DNA of 64,000 bases from Taudactylus pleione (Eukaryota; Chordata; Amphibia; Anura; Myobatrachidae): positions 3,774,001 to 3,838,000 of the forward strand of contig JAUIMM010000550.1 in the NCBI GenBank assembly GCA_031769625.1. The letters run 5' to 3'. The notes under the pieces were generated by a model that saw only the letters and a program-made list of their open reading frames with translations, did not search any database and was not told where the DNA came from. Below are positions 22,586 through 34,015 of this stretch, in pieces. The position numbers and the translations under genes were made by a program. Each line of letters begins with the position of its first letter. The first letter of the stretch is position 1.

Positions 22586-25500
22586 CTACGGAGGCAAGAT
22601 GTCATCCTCATCCTCCTCATCCACCGATTCCTCACCCTCTTCAGTGTGTACATCCTCATCCTCACAAAGTATTAACTCGTCCCCACTTGAATCCATCACC
22701 ACAGGTCCCTCTGTACGTTCTGGAGGCTGGTCTCCCTGGAAGAGCTGATAATTCATTTTGATGAACATCATCTTCTCCACATTCTGTGGAAGCAACCTCC
22801 TACGCCTTTCGCTGACAAGGTTCCCGGCTGCACTAAACACTCTTTCGGAGTACACACTGAAGGGGGGGCAACACAGGTAAAATAGAGCCAGTTTGTACAG
22901 GGGCCTCCAAATTGCCTCTTTTTCCTGCCAGTACAGGTATGGACTGTCTGACATGCCTACTTGGATGCTGTCACCGATGTAATCCTCCACCATTCTGTCA
23001 ATGGTGACAGTATCATATGCAGTGACAGTAGACATGTCAGAAATTGTTGCCAGGTCCTTCAGTCCGGACCAGATGTCCAAACTTGGTCTTGCCTGCCCTG
23101 CATCATCGCCAGCGGGTTGCTTAGGATACCTAAGTTTTTTCCTGGCAGCCCCAGTTGCGGGAGAAAATGAAGAAGGAGCTGTTGACGTGTCACGTTCCGC
23201 TTCAGCTGACAGTGTGTTCACAAGCAGGTCTTTGCACCTCTGCAGGCTTGTGTCGGCCGGAAAGAGAGACACCACATAGGCTTTAAACCTAGGATCGAGC
23301 ATGGTGGCCAAAATGTAGTGGTCTGATTTCAACAGATTGACCACCCTGCAAAGCGAATGAAGGGCTTCATCCACAAGTCCCACATGCCGAGCGGAATCGC
23401 TCTGTCTTAGCTCCTCCTTCACTTTCTCCAGCTGCTTCTGCAAAAGCCTGATGAGGGGAATGACCTGACTCAAGCTGGCAGTGTCTGAACTGACTTCAGG
23501 TGTGGCAAGTTCGAAGGGCTGGAGAACCTTGCACAACACGGAAATCATTCTCCACTGCGCTTGAGTCAGGTGCATACCCCCTCCTTTGCCTATGTCATAG
23601 GTGGATGTATAGGCTTGAATGGCCTTTTGCTGCTCCTCCATCCTCTGAAGCATATAGAGGGTTGAGTTCCACCGCGTCACAACCTCTTGCTTCAGGTGAT
23701 GGCGGGGCATGTTCAAGAGTGTTTGCTGGCGCTCCAGTCTTCGGCACGCAGTCGCTGAATGGCGAAAGTGGCCACATATTTTTCAGGCCACCCAAAGCGT
23801 CTCCTGCACGCCCCTGTCGCTTTTCAGAAAATTCTGCACGACCAAGTTTATTGTGTGAGCAAAACATGGGACGTGCTGGAATTTGCCCAGATGTAATGCC
23901 CGCACAATATTGGTGGCATTGTCAGATATCACAAATCCCCAGGAGAGTCTAAGTGGGGTAAGCCACTGGGCGATGATTTCCCTCAGTTTCTCTAAGAGGT
24001 TGTCGGCGGTGTGCCTCTTACTGAAACTGGTGATACACAGCGTAGCCTGCCTTGGAACGAGCTGGCGTTTCTGAGATGCTGCGACTGGTGACGCTGCTGC
24101 TGTTGCTGCGTAAGGTGATACATCTACCCAGTGGGCTGTCACAGTCATATAGTCCTTAGTCTGCCCTGTTCCACTTGTCCACATGTCCGTGGTTAAGTGG
24201 ACATTGGGTACAACGGCATTTTTCAGGACACTGAGGACACTTTTTCTGACGTTTCTGTACAGTCTCGGTATCGCCTGCCTAGTGAAGTGGAATCTAGACG
24301 GGATTTGGAACCGGGGACACACTACCTCCATCAATTGTCTAAATCCCACTGCACTAATGGCGGATACCGGACGCACGTCTAACACCAACATAGCAGTCAA
24401 GGCCTCAGTTATACGTTTTGCTTCAGGATGACTGCTGTCGTACTTCATCCTCCTCGCTAAGGACTGTTGGAGGGTCAATTGTTTAGTAAAAGTAGTGGTG
24501 TTCCTACTTCCTCTCTGGGATGATGAACGACTCCCAGCAGCAGCAACAGCAGCAGCGGCAGCAGGAGGCGTAGCAATGCAGGATCCTCCGGAGGAATCCG
24601 GGATAGGAGAGTCAGTCATGCCAGTGACATGGCCTGCAGGACTACTTCCGATCCTGACTAAGGAGGAAATTGACGAGGAGGGAGTTGACGGTGTGGTTTG
24701 CAGGCGCTTGGATACAACAGGACAACGGGATTTAGGTGTCCCTGGACTGCTTACGGTCTTAGCCAAAGTTTCTGAACTTGACAGTAACTTATTATGAACG
24801 CGCTGCAGGTGCCGTATAAGGGAGGATGTTCCTAGGTGGTTAACGTCCCTACCCCTACTTATTCCACCTTTACATAAGGTACATATGGCAAGACAGTTGT
24901 TGTCCGGATTTGGATAGAAATATTGCCAGACCAAAGAGGTGGAATGTTTGGTCTTCTGCCCAGGCATGACCGTGATGGGCTTTTTCATCCCACGGACAAC
25001 AACTGTCTCCCCCAGAGCCTGATTTAAACAAACCACATCACCATCAGAATCCTCCTCGCCAACTTCCTCCTCAGCGCCAGCTACACCAGTATCCTCATCC
25101 TGTTGTACTTCAACAGTGACATCTTCAATTTGCATATCAGCAAGTGGACTGTGGGTGCTCCTTTCAGCACTTGCAGGGGGCGTGCAAATGGTGGAAAGAG
25201 CCACCTCTTCCCGTCCAGTGCTGGGAAGGTCAGGCATCCCAACCACCACCACACTTGGACTCTCCTTGGGGATTTGTGATATCTTCTTAGAAAGCACAGT
25301 TCTTCGCTGTGCTTTTGCCAGCTTAACTCTTGATTTTTTTAGTGGGAGGAGGGCTTCCATCGTCATGTGAAGCTGAACCACTAGTCATGAACATACTAGG
25401 GATCGACCTTAGCCGTTCCTTGCCACTCCGTGTCGTAAATGGCATATTGGCAAGTTTACGTTTCTCTTCAGCTGATTTAAATGTTTTTTTCAAGGTCATT

Positions 25501-25688
25501 TTCCTGAACTTTGTCATTTGGGATTGTATGTGCCCTCTATTACGACATTGGGCATTGGCCTTGGCAGATGACGTTGATGGCATGTTATCGTCTATGTCAT
25601 GACTAGTGGCAGCAGCTTCAGCACTAGGAGGAAGTGGTTCTTGATCTTTCTCTATTTTATTTTTATCGGAGAAAGTTTGGTCCTCCAT
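22586..25688 (-). pseudogene. BED-finger hAT transposase, one frameshift and one stop
   Basis: About 1030 codons on the minus strand from the ATG at 25686-25688. The first 121 codons (MEDQTFSDKNKIEKD...) run to PPPTKKIKS. A slip in the T7/A7 run near 25336 moves to the next frame, which continues RVKLAKAQRRTVLS. The BED zinc finger (about 24790-24930) shows CTLC ... LIRHLQRVH. The RNase H-like core has LTTDMWTSGTGQTKDYM (first Asp) and FVISDNATNI, then PCFAHTINLVVQNFL. A single in-frame TGA at 23783-23785 follows TLWVA. The same frame resumes with KICGHFRHSATACRRLERQQ and ends with the hAT dimerisation domain (SVYSERVFSAAGNLVSERRR). A Glu/Asp-rich tail closes the protein. Only two lesions in over 3 kb indicate recent activity. 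It would cut and paste hAT elements with TAGGGGTG ends. Confidence 0.92.
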
Positions 25689-25689
25689 T

Positions 25690-26700
25690 TATGTTGTATC
25701 GATTTGATATATACGTGCGGCTAAACACAGAAAATATTTTTTTATTTTTGCTGGAGAGTAGTGCACTTTGTGGGTTACACCAGCCTTTAAGAAATGAGCC
25801 AGCCGGCTCTTTACTTATGGGACACAGGCGCACGCTTGGCGGTGCTCCTTTGTTGATGCACGTGCGGCTACTGCGCACACAATTCACAAACACAGAAAAT
25901 TATTTTTTTTTGGGTTTGGACTGGAGTGTACTTTGGGGGTTACAGCACCCTTTAACGGTCAAGCCAGCCGGCCCTTTACTTATGACACAGGCGCACGCTT
26001 GGCACTACTTTGTTGATGCACGTGCGGCTACTGCGCACACAATTCACAAACACAGAAAATATTTTTTTTTTGGTTTGGACTGGAGTGTACTTTGGGGGTT
26101 ACAGCACCCTTTAACGGTCAAGCCAGCCGGCCCTTTACTTATGACACAGGCGCACGCTTGGCACTACTTTGTTGATGCACGTGCGGCTACTGCGCACACA
26201 ATTCACAAACACAGAAAATATATATTTTTTTGGTTTGGACTGGAGTGTACTTTGGGGGTTACAGCACCCTTTAATGGTCAAGCCAGCCGGCCCTTTACTT
26301 ATGACACAGGCGCACGCTTGGCACTACTTTGTTGATGCACGTGCGGCTACTGCGCACACAATTCACAAACACAGAAAATATTTTTTTTTTGGTTTGGAGT
26401 GTACTTTGGGGGTTACAGCACCCTTTAACGGTCAAGCCAGCCGGCCATTTACTTATGACACAGGCGCACGCTTGGCACTACTTTGTTGATGCACGTGCGG
26501 CTACTGCGCACACAATTCACAAACACAGAAAATAATTTTTTTTTTGGTTTGGACTAGAGTGTACTTTGGGGGTTACAGCACCCTTTAACGGTCAAGCCAG
26601 CCGGCCCTTTACTTATGACACAGGCGCACGCTTGGCACTACTTTGTTGATGCACGTGCGGCTACTGCGCACACAATTCACAAACACAAAAAATATTATTT
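25690..26700. repeat. about 153-bp tandem array inside hAT copy A
   Basis: Six to seven units with GGTTTGGACTGGAGTGTACT, TTACAGCACCCTTTAACGGT and GATGCACGTGCGGCTACTGC. The first unit, next to the start codon, is the most diverged. The array lies between the transposase start and the 5' end of the element, in its promoter/leader position. Each unit has one GCACGTGC palindrome (E-box CACGTG). Short open frames across the units are artefacts. Confidence 0.9.
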
Positions 26701-27243
26701 TTTTAGCACTTGGGGGGAGCACCCCTGATGGACAGAGCACCCCCTGGACAACACTACAGCACCCCTTTAGGACTGGGACACTGCACAGGACTTTGGAGTG
26801 GACACAGCCCCTATGGAGAACTGACTGCACAACACAGTCCAGCCAGCCCCTATGGACTTTGAAGTAGTGGACACAGCCCCTATTAACAACAGCAGCACAG
26901 CACAACACAGCCAGCCCCTATGGACTTTGAAGTAGTGGACAACAGCAGCACAGTGCAGCACAGCACAGCACAACACTACTCTGCACTACACTACACTACA
27001 CAGCCCAGCCAGCCCTAACTCCCACCCTCCCTCTTCACTGTCCACAGCCGAGTGAGAAAATGGCGCCGACGCGGGTACCTTATATAGGATCCAAAACCCG
27101 CGAGACTCGGAAGGCGGGATGATGACGTTTTGCCTCGATTTCAGATCCGAGTCAGGCGGGAAAAGTCGAGCCTGACTCGGATCGGCCTCGGATCGGGGGG
27201 GCTCGGGGGGATTCGGATTTCAGAAATCCGAACCCGCTCACCC

Positions 27244-27254
<11 letters not shown>

Positions 27255-27287
<33 letters not shown>

Positions 27288-27589
27288 GTATACACAACAC
27301 ACACACACACCATTGAGTAAAATCTTATAATTACTGCAGAACACAATCTTGCAATTTTAAAATACACCTGCAGCCTTTATTTTTTTACGTGGTCCTCAAC
27401 TATAATCTGGATAACTATGCAAATTGCAGGCAGACGTATTCACATACCATTTGGAATGGGGTATATTAGGAGCAGACTGACTGAAATCAGTATAGTTCCA
27501 AAATCACTCGAGTTTCAAATATCACTTCTGAACAGAGGGGATGATTTAGCTGCGGATGGATATGTTATTGCAGCTGCTAAGTGCTAACA
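27255..27589. other. TA microsatellite remainder and unassigned DNA
   Basis: The rest of the TA run to 27285, a CA-rich run (27291-27310), then about 280 bp without a signal. Confidence 0.5.
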
Positions 27590-27597
27590 TGTTAGTA

Positions 27598-28341
27598 CAG
27601 GGATTCCCAACCACGGTCCTCAAGGCACACTAACAGTCCAGGTTTTAAGGATAGCCATACTTGAGCACAGGTGATTTAATCAGTCCCTCAGTTATTTTGA
27701 TTTAACCATCTGTGCACAAGCATGGATATCACTAAAACCAGGACTGTTAGTGTGCCTTGAGGACCGAGGTTGGGAATCACTGTTATAGAGGCTCTGTTCA
27801 AGATTTAGGTGTGTACACACTAGGCGATAAAGTGGGCGACTCAGGGAGCATATCGTGTAGTGTGTACGCACCATTACACAGTTTATTTGTTTCCAAATGG
27901 TTTTGATGGAAACTGTTCTTTGTCCACAGTCACAGTCATACAACCACCAACAATGGTGGCTACACCACCACCACCACCACCCACTGGCATCTCCGTGCCG
28001 CGTAAGTAAAGTACACCACATTGTTTTATACAGCACTGTATCGCTCTCCTTTTTTACCCTTGTCAGTCTCTCTCTCTCTCTGTCTTTCTCTCTTCCTCTC
28101 CCCCTCCGTCTCTCTTTTTCTCCTTCTGTCTGTGTTTGTTTTTTGTTGTTATAGAGCAGGGATTCCCAACCACGGTCCTCAAGGCACACTAACAGTCCAG
28201 GTTTTAAGGATAGCCATACTTGAGCACAGGTGATTTAATCAGTCCCTCAGTTATTTTGATTTAACCATCTGTGCACAAGCATGGATATCACTAAAACCAG
28301 GACTGTTAGCGTGCCTTGAGGACCGAGGTTGGGAATCACTG
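27598..28341. mobile_element. two direct hAT-like MITE copies with reciprocal flanks (composite)
   Basis: Copy 1 is 27598-27782 and copy 2 is 28157-28341, both 185 bp, in the same orientation, starting CAGGGATTCCCAACCACGG and ending GGTTGGGAATCACTG. I see only one base difference (GTTAGTGTGCC against GTTAGCGTGCC). The outer flanks are tgttagta (27590-27597) and tgttagtc (28342-28349), a 7/8 match. The inner flanks are both ttatagag (27783-27790 and 28149-28156). So each copy alone lacks matching flanks, while the outer pair and inner pair each match. The 374-bp inner segment holds a small foldback element (about 27812-27873), a (CCA)n run and a CT-rich run. Confidence 0.9.
27812..27873. mobile_element. 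very short foldback element (GGTGTGTACACAC ends)
   Basis: GGTGTGTACACACTAGGCGA faces ATATCGTGTAGTGTGTACG with TTA near both junctions. It shares the GTGTGTAC end motif with the MITEs at 12614, 35356 and 48344. Confidence 0.55.
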
Positions 28342-28557
28342 TGTTAGTCGCTGCAATAGTAATGTATGGTAATGCAGCAAGAGGCGTTACACCTCCTGCA
28401 TGCATTACTGATCCGAGCTGTGTCCATTTACTTCTAATTATATCTCAACGTATTATATTGTAACAAATTACACTGCACGTGATTTTATTTACCATTTATT
28501 GTTTTAATGATGTTGGACATTTGTATGATGTAATCAATTAAGCAGTTTTTCATGTAA

Positions 28558-28899
28558 GCTGAAATACATACAGAACGATTTTTTGAACGATTATCGTTAA
28601 TCGATATCGTTTAACGATAATCGTTTGAAAAAATCGTTCACTTTCTGAGTCAAACGATGAACGATTATTGTTCATGCACGTTCACGTTTGTAGTTTGTAG
28701 TTCAGTCAGACTTGTCAACTCAACGATTTTCATTAAGTTAATATGCAAAAATCGTTTGTAGTTCATAAAAATCGTTCATTACATTTAAATGAACATAGTA
28801 AATGAACAACTTTAGTAAACGATTTTAGTTCATTTTTTCAAGGTAGAAAATCGTTTACTAAAATCGTTCATTAACTCAATCGTTGTGTGTGTATGCAGC
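28558..28899. mobile_element. AACGAT-rich foldback MITE
   Basis: GCTGAAATACATACAGAACG at the left faces CGTTGTGTGTGTATGCAGC at the right, with TAA (28555-28557) and TGA (28900-28902) at the junctions. The interior is dominated by AACGATT / AATCGTT words able to pair with each other. No protein. Confidence 0.65.
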
Positions 28900-28909
28900 T
28901 GAAGGCTTA

Positions 28910-30006
28910 AATGTAGATCAATTTACCTTGTTGAGCTAGAAAAAGAAGAAAAAGAATCAGACCGATCCAAAATGTTGCTGTATGCCCAATAAACATCTTG
29001 GTTTATTGCATCTTGAGATAGATATATAATATATGTTCCACAATTCCTTGGTGTGCAAAATGTTCATCAGTCCCTTATTGAAAAAAAGAGGACACACACT
29101 TGTGAGTAATTAAAAATGTAAACACTTTACTAAAGTTCAAAAACACATACATCAAGGTTTAGAACAGTAAACTTCACCAAGAACAGATAATGCCGGTTTC
29201 ATAGTTCAGGACAATGTTCAAGATGAGCAGCGATCCGGCCGTTATTAAAGGCAAACGCCAACCCTGTTTCCATGACATGACGTTATTACCGGACACCTTG
29301 ACAAGTTGGCGCTGAATTTCATCTGCTGATGTGCCTTTTAGATACAGAAATCTGATCACACTACGCACCTCAATGTCTGACCGCCATCTTACAACTGATG
29401 TTGGGACAGTATGACTGATATGAGGCGCAGTCTAATGGCCATGAGGGGAAGCAGTCTGTCTGCTCTGGCCTGGTGGGAAATTAGAAAGAAACAGAGAATA
29501 TTACACGTGAGAGGTGTTATTACATTACTGATTGTATTGTATATTACTTTTCTGTGTGCGGTGATTTCCCCCCATCATCTGCACCCCAAAGTGTTTCTCA
29601 CAAAGTCCTGTTCCTCTAAGTGTGTGAGAACAATTGTTTGTGTAAAAAAATAATAAAAATAAATGAAAAAATATATATAGCAGAGTCTGTATTCTTTGCA
29701 TTGTCACTAACAGGGTGTGGTGGTTCTCCCCATCATCTGCACCCTAAAACAATTCTTACGTGTAAAAATAATAATTTCTTGATTGGTGTAAAAAAAGAAA
29801 ACTCCATTATTGTAAAAAAAACTGCATGGTAAAGGTAACAGTCCATGCTTTCCCTTTCTCATTGTTTGCTGTACGTTTACTTGGTACACTATGGTGGTAG
29901 ATAAGTTGAACATTTGTAGCTTTACTCCTGCCTTGGAGGTATATTTACTAAAGTGAGAGATTTTTAGAAGTGGAGATGTTGCCCATAGCAACTCGGGTTG
30001 CTGTTA
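28910..30006. other. unassigned AT-rich DNA with short repeats
   Basis: No gene. CCCCATCATCTGCACCC occurs twice (about 29568, 29730). GGTATATTTACTAAAGTG at 29938 recurs near 41362 and 49810 and inverted near 55930, so it marks an old short repeat. Confidence 0.4.
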
Positions 30007-30310
30007 GGTGTCAAAGGGGCAAGGGTTGGCTTCTTGAGTCGAGTGACCTGGCAATCCAACCCGGGTAGCTTGCAGGGTTTAACACGAGAACGACCTGTAC
30101 AACCCTGCGGTGTAAATGGGTATCTTGGGTCGTTTGACCTGGGTCCCGTTTACAGCATGGAGTTTCTCGGCGCTTGGAGATGATGTCATCTCCGTGTGCT
30201 GTGTGACCGGCGCTGTACCGGAAACAACCCAGATCAGCGCCGCAGTAGAAAAATAGTCTGTCCTGGGTCTGACCTGGTTTGGAACTGTGTTGGTGGAAAA
30301 GTTTTATTAG
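30007..30310. mobile_element. diverged copy of the TACCCC MITE family
   Basis: Shares GTCGAGTGACC, GGCAATCCAACCCGGGTAG, GCAGGGTTTAACACG and the central GCTTGGAGATGATGTCATCT (palindrome with one change) with 20381-20813. The ends are decayed. Confidence 0.65.
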
Positions 30311-30365
30311 TTTAGCCAGTCAGCTTGCTGCAGCATTTGGCAAATATGAGTGAACACAATATTGT

Positions 30366-30885
30366 GAGGTGGTCAAAATGGTATGCAGTCGGGAAGCCGG
30401 CGGACCTAATCCCGACAGCTGGCTTCCCGACTGCTTTATCCCGGCGAGGGTTAAATGACATGCGTCTAAATCTAGACGCCTGTCATTTTACCGACGCCGG
30501 GAGACCGGCGCCCGGCATCCCAATTGAAGTGATGCCGAGCGCAGACAGCCGTGGGGGGGTGGGTTAGGTTTAGGGCTCCCAGGTGGGACTTAGGGTTAGG
30601 CACCCCCCCTGGGAGGTTAGGGTTAGGCTAGGAGGAGGGAGGGTTAGGCACCCCCGGGGGGGACTTAGGTTTAGGTTGCGGGGAAGGGGGGTTTAGGTTT
30701 AGGCACTTACAGGGGGTATTAGGGTTAGGAACTGGGGGGAAGGTTAGGGTTAGGCACCCCTAAGGAGGGTTAGGGTTAGGGGAGGGAATTAGGTTAGTGA
30801 ATACTTACCTTAGGGACGATCAGGATTTACGCCCATGTCAGGCAGCCGCTGTCGGGATTCCAACCGCCGGACAGGAATTGAAAGT
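30366..30885. mobile_element. MITE carrying TTAGGG-like repeats (copy 2)
   Basis: GCAGTCGGGAAGCCGGCGGA at the left and AACCGCCGGACAGGAA at the right are inverted. The interior 30560-30800 is a degenerate GGTTAGGGTTAGG array with G-runs, as at 11752-12388. Confidence 0.65.
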
Positions 30886-30886
30886 T

Positions 30887-31032
30887 ATGGAGGTTAATAT
30901 CACTGTATGAACAAAAACAGCACAAATTACATGATTTTAGCCATTTATCAATTTTTAAAGAAATCCAGTTCCTAAAACTTTGATGGTAGTTTTGGCAAAA
31001 CCAAAACATGGGGGTCCGCATACATCTCTAAT
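30887..31032 (-). mobile_element. fragment of the TAGxGxTGTG hAT family
   Basis: On the minus strand it starts TTAGAGATGTATGCGGACC and continues CATGTTTTGGTTTTGCCAAA, as at the left ends of the 21951 and 56518 copies. The other end is missing. Confidence 0.5.
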
Positions 31033-31195
31033 TTATGGTTAATGTGCTCTTGTCTGAATATGCTTAGTTGTACTGTGTTATCCCTGATTGTGAGCAAGGT
31101 TTCTTTTAAACACAGTGTTAAAATAAATCTTTGTTACATTGTATTTATATCTAAGAAGAAGTTGGTGATTCAGAGGAATCATTTTGAGTATTGTG

Positions 31196-32378
31196 CAGTG
31201 GCGTAACTAGGGTGTTTGGGGCCCAGGGCAAATTTAAAAATGGAGCCCCCCCTCTATGTGCGCGCGCCAAACGTGCACGCGGTAAAAAAATGGGTGTGGT
31301 CACTTAAAAATGGGGTGTGTCAACATGACACACCCCTTTATCGTCACTCTGAACATTCCTTGTCCATATGCACCTTAACCCCAGTAGTGCCCCTTATACA
31401 GTACCCCCAGCAGTGGTCCCCCTTATGCAGCCCCCCATTAGTTCCCCTTATTCAGTGCCCCCAGTAGTGGTCCCCCTTATGCAGCCCCTCATTAGTTCCC
31501 CTTATTCAGTGCCCCCAGTAGTGGTCCCCCTTATACAGTGCCCTATGAAGTGCTCGAAAGTAGTGGTCCCCCTTATATAGTGCCCCCAGTATCAGTCCCC
31601 CCAATAGTGGTACCCCCTTATGCAGTGCCCTTTATATAGTGCCCTCAGTAGTAGTCCCCCCTATGCAGTGCCCCCAGTAGGGGTACCCCCTATGCAGTGC
31701 CCTATATATAGTGCCCTCAGCAGTAGTCCCCCCCAATGCAGTGACCCCAGTAGTGGTGCCCCTTATGCGGGCCCCCAGCAGTGATCCCCCTATCCAGTGC
31801 CCCCTGTAGTGGTCCTCCCTATTTAGTGCCCCCAGTAGTGGTTCCCCCAGTGCAGTGCCCCTAGTCCCTTATATAGTGCCCCCAGCAGTAGTCCCCTCCC
31901 GATGCAGTGCCCCCGGTAGTAGCCCCCCAGTTGTAGTCCCCAGTAGTGCCCCACCCCTAGTAATGGTGCCCCCCGTAGTAGTTATATCTCCCCCCCAGTA
32001 ATGGTGCCCCCAGTAGCAGTAGTAGCTTCCCCCCCAATAATGGTGCCCCCAGTAGTAGTAGCACCTCCCCCCGTTCCCCGTAGTGCAGACACACAAGTTA
32101 CACAGCATGAGCCCGCCTGCCACCCTCCTCCTGACGCTATGGGGCAAGCGCTCAGGGGGAGGGAAGGGGCTCGGCTGTACAGCACAGGACCGGTGCTGGA
32201 AGCCTAGCGCCGGTCCTGTGTAAATGTGTAGTGCTGACCGCACACACTGCGGTCGGCGCTACAATGGCAAACTCGGGCAGGCCGATACCGTGGCCAGCGG
32301 TGCCCCCCCCCCTCACGCCGCCGGTCCCACGGCGCCCAGGACACGTGCCCCGTTCGCCCTGCCCTAGTTACTCCACTG
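31196..32378. mobile_element. hAT-type element with 8-bp TSD and internal tandem repeat
   Basis: Ends CAGTGGCGTAACTAGGG / CCCTAGTTACTCCACTG. TSD gtattgtg at 31188-31195 and 32379-32386, a perfect match. 31375-32090 is a degenerate tandem array of CCCCAGTAGTGGTCCCCCTT and TATGCAGTGCC words. The right part is GC-rich. There is no transposase, so non-autonomous. Confidence 0.9.
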
Positions 32379-32386
32379 GTATTGTG

Positions 32387-32740
32387 TGAAGTATGATTGC
32401 AGCTTGCACATTATAACAGTAACTGCGGATAGGGACATTTACAGTGCTCAAGGACCAACGTTATGATGAGACTCTCAGAGAAATCTTTCACTTGTATGAT
32501 GGGAAGGGTTACATTAGTTTGGCACATGTCTAGCAATGTATAAATATTTCAACAGCGGCATCTTGTGTTTTTTTTTATGAATAGCAGCTTATAATAACAA
32601 AATGCACAAATGTATATTTAATGCTGTAAAACACAACGGGGCATATTCGCTTACTTGCTGTATTTACCATGCAGGTAAAACTCAGGGTTTAACACCCAGA
32701 GCTATTGAATGATAAAACATTTTCCCCAGTAAACCCATGC
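32387..32740. other. unassigned DNA
   Basis: No gene or element ends seen. Confidence 0.4.
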
Positions 32741-33235
32741 AGGGGTGTAGCCAAAGGTAATGGGGGTCTACCTATACAGTGCCCCTTTAGTTATGCTCAT
32801 TATGCAATACCCCCTGCAGAAGTGTCAATTATGCAGTGCCCATTATGCTATGCCCCCTGTAGTTGTGCCCATTCTGCTGTGCCCACTGTATTAGAGCCCC
32901 TTATGCAATGCCCCTATATTAAAGCCCCTTATACAGTGCTCCCAGTAGTGCCCTCTATGCAGTGCCTCATGTAATGCCCCTTATGCAGTGTCCATTATGC
33001 AGTGCCCATTATGCTGTGCAGTGCACAGCATAATGGGCACTGTCTTCATGCTTGTCAGCGCTCCAACATCTATGCCTGCCGCTGACTTTATCCAACAGGC
33101 TCCTCACATGTCAGGTGATCATGTCACCCACACACTGCATCACTGGGAACGCTGGCATCTGAAGCAATCAGAGGTGTCTATAGTCTCTGATTGTTTCAGA
33201 GACCAGCATTCCCAGATGCTACAGAGAGAGGGAGA
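32741..33235. mobile_element. truncated hAT-like element with tandem repeat
   Basis: Starts CAGGGGTGTAGCCAAAGG. 32770-33045 repeats TTATGCAGTGCCC-type words, as in the 31196 element. No matching right end or TSD is visible, so truncated or diverged. Confidence 0.5.
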
Positions 33236-33257
33236 ATGAATGCAGCCACACATACTT

Positions 33258-33693
33258 CAGATAAGTTATACTGCTTTTACACCTAAATCCTGAGTCTGAC
33301 CTGAGATTTGGAACCCAGTTCAAAAACGGGTCAGACCCATGACAGACCTTTTGTACCGCGCCGCCGATCCGGATTATTCCTGGATCGGCGCCGTTCACAC
33401 TGCACATGGGCGCAGGGAAACACTTCTCCCGGCACTTGGAGATTACATCATCTCCAAGCACCGAGAAACCCGGAAGTCTCAATGCTATAAAAGGGATCCG
33501 GGTCGAATGACCTAGGGTACCCGTTTACACTGCAGGGTTTCACGGGTTGTTCCCGTGTAAAACGCTGCAAGTTACCTGGGTTGCATTGCCAGGTCACTCG
33601 ACCCGGGAATCCAACCTGGCTCCTTTTACACCTAGGTGCTACCCGGGCTAACCCTGCAATAAGCCGGATTTTAGCTCTGGTGTAAAAGGGGTA
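33258..33693. mobile_element. TACCCC MITE family, inverted copy
   Basis: TATACTGCTTTTACACC at the left and GGTGTAAAAGGGGTATAA at the right. It shares the central CTTGGAGATTACATCATCTC (diverged palindrome) and GGTCACTCGACCCGG with 20381-20813 in reverse order. Confidence 0.7.
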
Positions 33694-33699
33694 TAAGAG

Positions 33700-34008
33700 A
33701 AGGTGCTTGGTTACATAATAAGTTAATAGCACATTGCATCTGCAGCTCCATAATGTCTAACCGAGGCCAGCAAACCAGTGTAAATGCCAAAAAAATCTTA
33801 ATCTAATTATTAAACAAAACTCCAAGAAATAATTGTAAGGGGCAGCATGAACAGTTTTCAGATCCAATAAGTCTTAATAGTGAGTCCCAGCTCGACAGCC
33901 ATTTTGGCGTGTGTAACACACCGTCCTCAAGGGTCTGCTCAGAGTGTAATGGCAGCTCTGTGTTTAAAACAGCAACAAATAGCACCCACATTCATTAGTA
34001 AATCAGGT
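33700..34008. other. unassigned DNA
   Basis: Includes ACACACCGTCCTCAAGGG near 33916. No coding domain seen. Confidence 0.35.
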
Positions 34009-34015
34009 CTCAGTG

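Larger units (their letters stand above)
21951..27246 (-). mobile_element. near-complete hAT transposon (copy A), 5.3 kb
   Basis: Ends TAGGGGTGTGCACC and GCTCACCCCTA form short inverted repeats. Both flanks are atatatat (21943-21950, 27247-27254), an 8-bp TSD of hAT type inside a TA microsatellite. It codes on the minus strand for a BED-finger hAT transposase (22586-25688). Between the transposase start and the right end lies a 153-bp tandem array (25690-26700) followed by a GC-rich subterminal block (26700-27230). A second, deleted copy is at 56518-61349. Confidence 0.92.

Noticed and set aside
27692..28233. Open frames of 165, 85 and 70 codons across 27692-28233
   Set aside because: They run through two MITE copies, a (CCA)n run and a CT-rich run; no domain.
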